Below, one piece after another: positions 39,149 through 40,662 of a stretch of DNA of 40,662 nt (the first letter of the stretch is position 1; the number at the start of each line of letters is the position of its first letter). The translations under genes were made by a program, and so were the position numbers. The stretch is from Nitrospinota bacterium (GTDB lineage: Bacteria > Nitrospinota > Nitrospinia > UBA9942). The notes under the pieces were generated by a model, which saw nothing but the letters and a program-made list of their open reading frames with translations, was not told the DNA's origin and did no database searches. The stretch covers positions 1 through 40,662 of the forward strand of contig JACQBS010000096.1 of assembly GCA_016194325.1 (NCBI GenBank). Direction: 5' to 3'.

Positions 39149-39386
39149 AATAATAATTGACCTGTCGCAATTTTTTAACGGTAATGCTAAATTAGACGAA
39201 ATTGACACCTATATCAAAAAGGCAAAAGACCTTGCTGGTGAAGGGAATGAAATTATTTTAACAGGTGCCGCCCCTGTCTGGCTTTACCTTAAAATTGCTC
39301 ATGCCCTTCATGGCAAGGCAAAGAAACTTATATATAAAAGCCCTGTAACAGGTGATGTGGTAATTTTTGACCACTCACCATTTTGA
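39141..39386 (+). CDS. Csx3-like (Crn3-like) CRISPR-associated protein
   Basis: IILTGAAPVWLYLKIAHALHGKAKKLIYKSPVTGDVVIFDHSPF, matching the Csx3 pattern xxSGRxPxWLxxxxAHxxH....VYDPxxGxVVVxSH. Overlaps the SAVED-like ORF. Confidence 0.7.
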   Translation: MPEIIIDLSQFFNGNAKLDEIDTYIKKAKDLAGEGNEIILTGAAPVWLYLKIAHALHGKAKKLIYKSPVTGDVVIFDHSPF

Positions 39387-39400
39387 GATATAATAGATAC

Positions 39401-39691
39401 ATGGATAAAAGGGAACTTACAGAAGAACAAAAAAGGATACTCAAGCAGTGTCTCTGGGATTTAAAGCTTACACCGGAGGAATTCCTTGACATCATAGAGG
39501 GCAGAAGCACCCGTAAATGGCCTGAGAGGGCATTCTGTGTGGCAAGGCTGCTTGAGAGTGTGAACTGGTTTAAAATCGTTAAGATAATTGACCCTAAAAT
39601 CTTATGTAACCTATGGGGAGAATCACGAAGATATGTAAGATTTAAGGAAATAAAAGAGGGGATGGACTTTGCTTGCAGAATACTACAATAA
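39401..39691 (+). CDS. Conserved-looking hypothetical protein, 96 aa
   Basis: ATG at 39401, 15 nt after the csx3-like stop codon; charged N-terminus and FCVARLLESVNWFKIVKIIDPKILCNLW core. Confidence 0.55.
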   Translation: MDKRELTEEQKRILKQCLWDLKLTPEEFLDIIEGRSTRKWPERAFCVARLLESVNWFKIVKIIDPKILCNLWGESRRYVRFKEIKEGMDFACRILQ

Positions 39692-39721
39692 TATCCTTTA
39701 TCCTTTGCAGGATAAGGCAAT

Positions 39722-39880
39722 ACCGGCATTGCCCCTCTGTTTATAGCGAAAATTCTTGCCGAATTTAATTATGAGCTTGTTGATGAAGAAATCAAGTGGG
39801 TAACTCCTGTTTCATGCGATACCATTAAGCAATATTTAAACAGTATTGCCATATCAATCGTGGAAGGTAATATTGCATAG
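39722..39880 (+). pseudogene. 53-codon in-frame gene remnant
   Basis: TGIAPLFIAKILAEFNYELVDEEIKWVTPVSCDTIKQYLNSIAISIVEGNIA*; no start codon or RBS; stop just upstream. Confidence 0.45.
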
Positions 39881-39916
39881 AAAGATTTTTAACCTAAAGA
39901 AAGGGGGTAAAAACAA

Positions 39917-40624
39917 ATGGCGAAATGGGAAGGTTGGGAAAAGATTGATGAAGGCACAGAAGTGCCGATTGTTTTTGTCATGAATATGGATATTGCAAAA
40001 TCAAAGGCATTGGCTTCAGCAACACATCCAAAGGAGCATCAGGAAAAAATTAATGTCTTTCAAAGGGAGGTGCAAAATATTTTAAATGACGATTTATTTT
40101 ATAGTGATAGATGGTCAGGAGATGGGTTAGTTGTTCTTTACAAGCATCAAGAGGCGGAGGCAGATGATTTAATTAAGAGGGCTGTAAATATCATTGATTC
40201 AATTAGAGAGAAGAATGTAAAAAATCATTTTGCCACTCCAGTAGGTCTCCGCATAGGTATTGCAGTTGGGACGATTATTTTTCAAAAAGAGATTGGTGGT
40301 ATTATGAGTGATGTGATGAATAAGGCAGGATTATTCCAGAAAAGCTGCCCGGGAACAGGTGGTATTTTCATGACAGACAGTGTCCTCAGGTTTATAAAAA
40401 ATTCGGCTTTAAAGGAAAATTTTAAACCTTCTCTTTTTATGATAGGACAGGAAATAAGGTCTGTATATTATTATCCCCAGTTAAGTAGTGATGAAATTCC
40501 ACCCTTTATTACGAGCACAGGAGTCGCCAGTTCAACAATGAAGTGCAACACTTGGGAAGCAGAAAGGAGAAATGCTATCCTAAGTGTCTATGACAAAACG
40601 ATACAATCACCTAACCTTGTCTGA
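39917..40624 (+). CDS. Class III nucleotidyl cyclase-like protein, C-terminus probably replaced by an IS insertion
   Basis: PIVFVMNMDIAKSKAL; DRWSGDGLVVLY; VGLRIGIAVGTIIFQKEIGGIMSDVMNKAGLFQKSCPGTGGIFMTDSVLRFI. RBS AAAGAAAGGGGG. Last ~35 codons overlap probable IS30 sequence. Confidence 0.65.
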   Translation: MAKWEGWEKIDEGTEVPIVFVMNMDIAKSKALASATHPKEHQEKINVFQREVQNILNDDLFYSDRWSGDGLVVLYKHQEAEADDLIKRAVNIIDSIREKNVKNHFATPVGLRIGIAVGTIIFQKEIGGIMSDVMNKAGLFQKSCPGTGGIFMTDSVLRFIKNSALKENFKPSLFMIGQEIRSVYYYPQLSSDEIPPFITSTGVASSTMKCNTWEAERRNAILSVYDKTIQSPNLV

Positions 40625-40662
40625 AAGAGATCAAATTACGATAATGCTGTATGAGGGGAGAA
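40590..40662 (+). mobile_element. 5' end of an IS30-family transposase, running off the right edge
   Basis: ATG ACA AAA CGA TAC AAT CAC CTA ACC TTG TCT GAA AGA GAT CAA ATT ACG ATA ATG CTG TAT GAG GGG AGA = MTKRYNHLTLSERDQITIMLYEGR, the typical IS30 transposase N-terminus (Y.HLT..ER..I......G). Confidence 0.75.

Noticed and set aside
39917-40624. Considered a GGDEF/Cas10-palm interpretation of the cyclase-like ORF
   Set aside because: No GGDEF/GGDD motif; the spacing of MDI...SGDG...G(I)AVG fits class III cyclases better.

Overview
All calls were made by eye from the sequence and the supplied ORF track; nothing was searched or computed. Roughly the first 28 kb is a chromosomal block. It holds a chemotaxis/two-component cluster (MCP, a double-Hpt CheA, CheC, CheD, STAS-REC, CheY, histidine kinase, ferritin-like-REC). 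Next comes a nitrogen cluster: amt, a NapC/NrfH-like cytochrome, an octaheme HAO-like cytochrome, a SUMF1 protein, an SPFH protein, a small HTH regulator, a porin, glnB, a second amt and glnA. These are followed by tRNA-Lys(CTT), an IspH-UbiA fusion and a PAS kinase/response-regulator pair. From about 26.8 kb to the right edge is a type III-A-like CRISPR accessory/defence island: a TIGR02584/NE0113-like CARF protein, cas10/csm1 with HD and GGDD motifs, csm2 with an N-terminal zinc ribbon, csm3 and csm4. No csm5, cas6 or CRISPR array is visible. The island continues with a TumE-like TA pair, a DUF4143-type ATPase, a nucleotidyltransferase plus a decayed duplicate, VapBC, a CARF-HEPN (Cas02710/Csm6-like) protein, a small membrane-anchored SAVED-like protein, a Csx3-like protein, and a class III cyclase-like gene that appears truncated by an IS30-type transposase running off the right edge. 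The left edge also looks like an IS end. Main candidates for something new: (1) the compact TM-SAVED + Csx3-like + 96-aa ORF + class III cyclase module; (2) a family of 7/8-bp tandem-repeat hairpins in intergenic regions that, at two genes, also encodes the N-terminal signal peptide; (3) paired sigma54 promoters with upstream TGC-N11-GCA dyads; (4) an unannotated minus-strand structured RNA next to the second amt gene.
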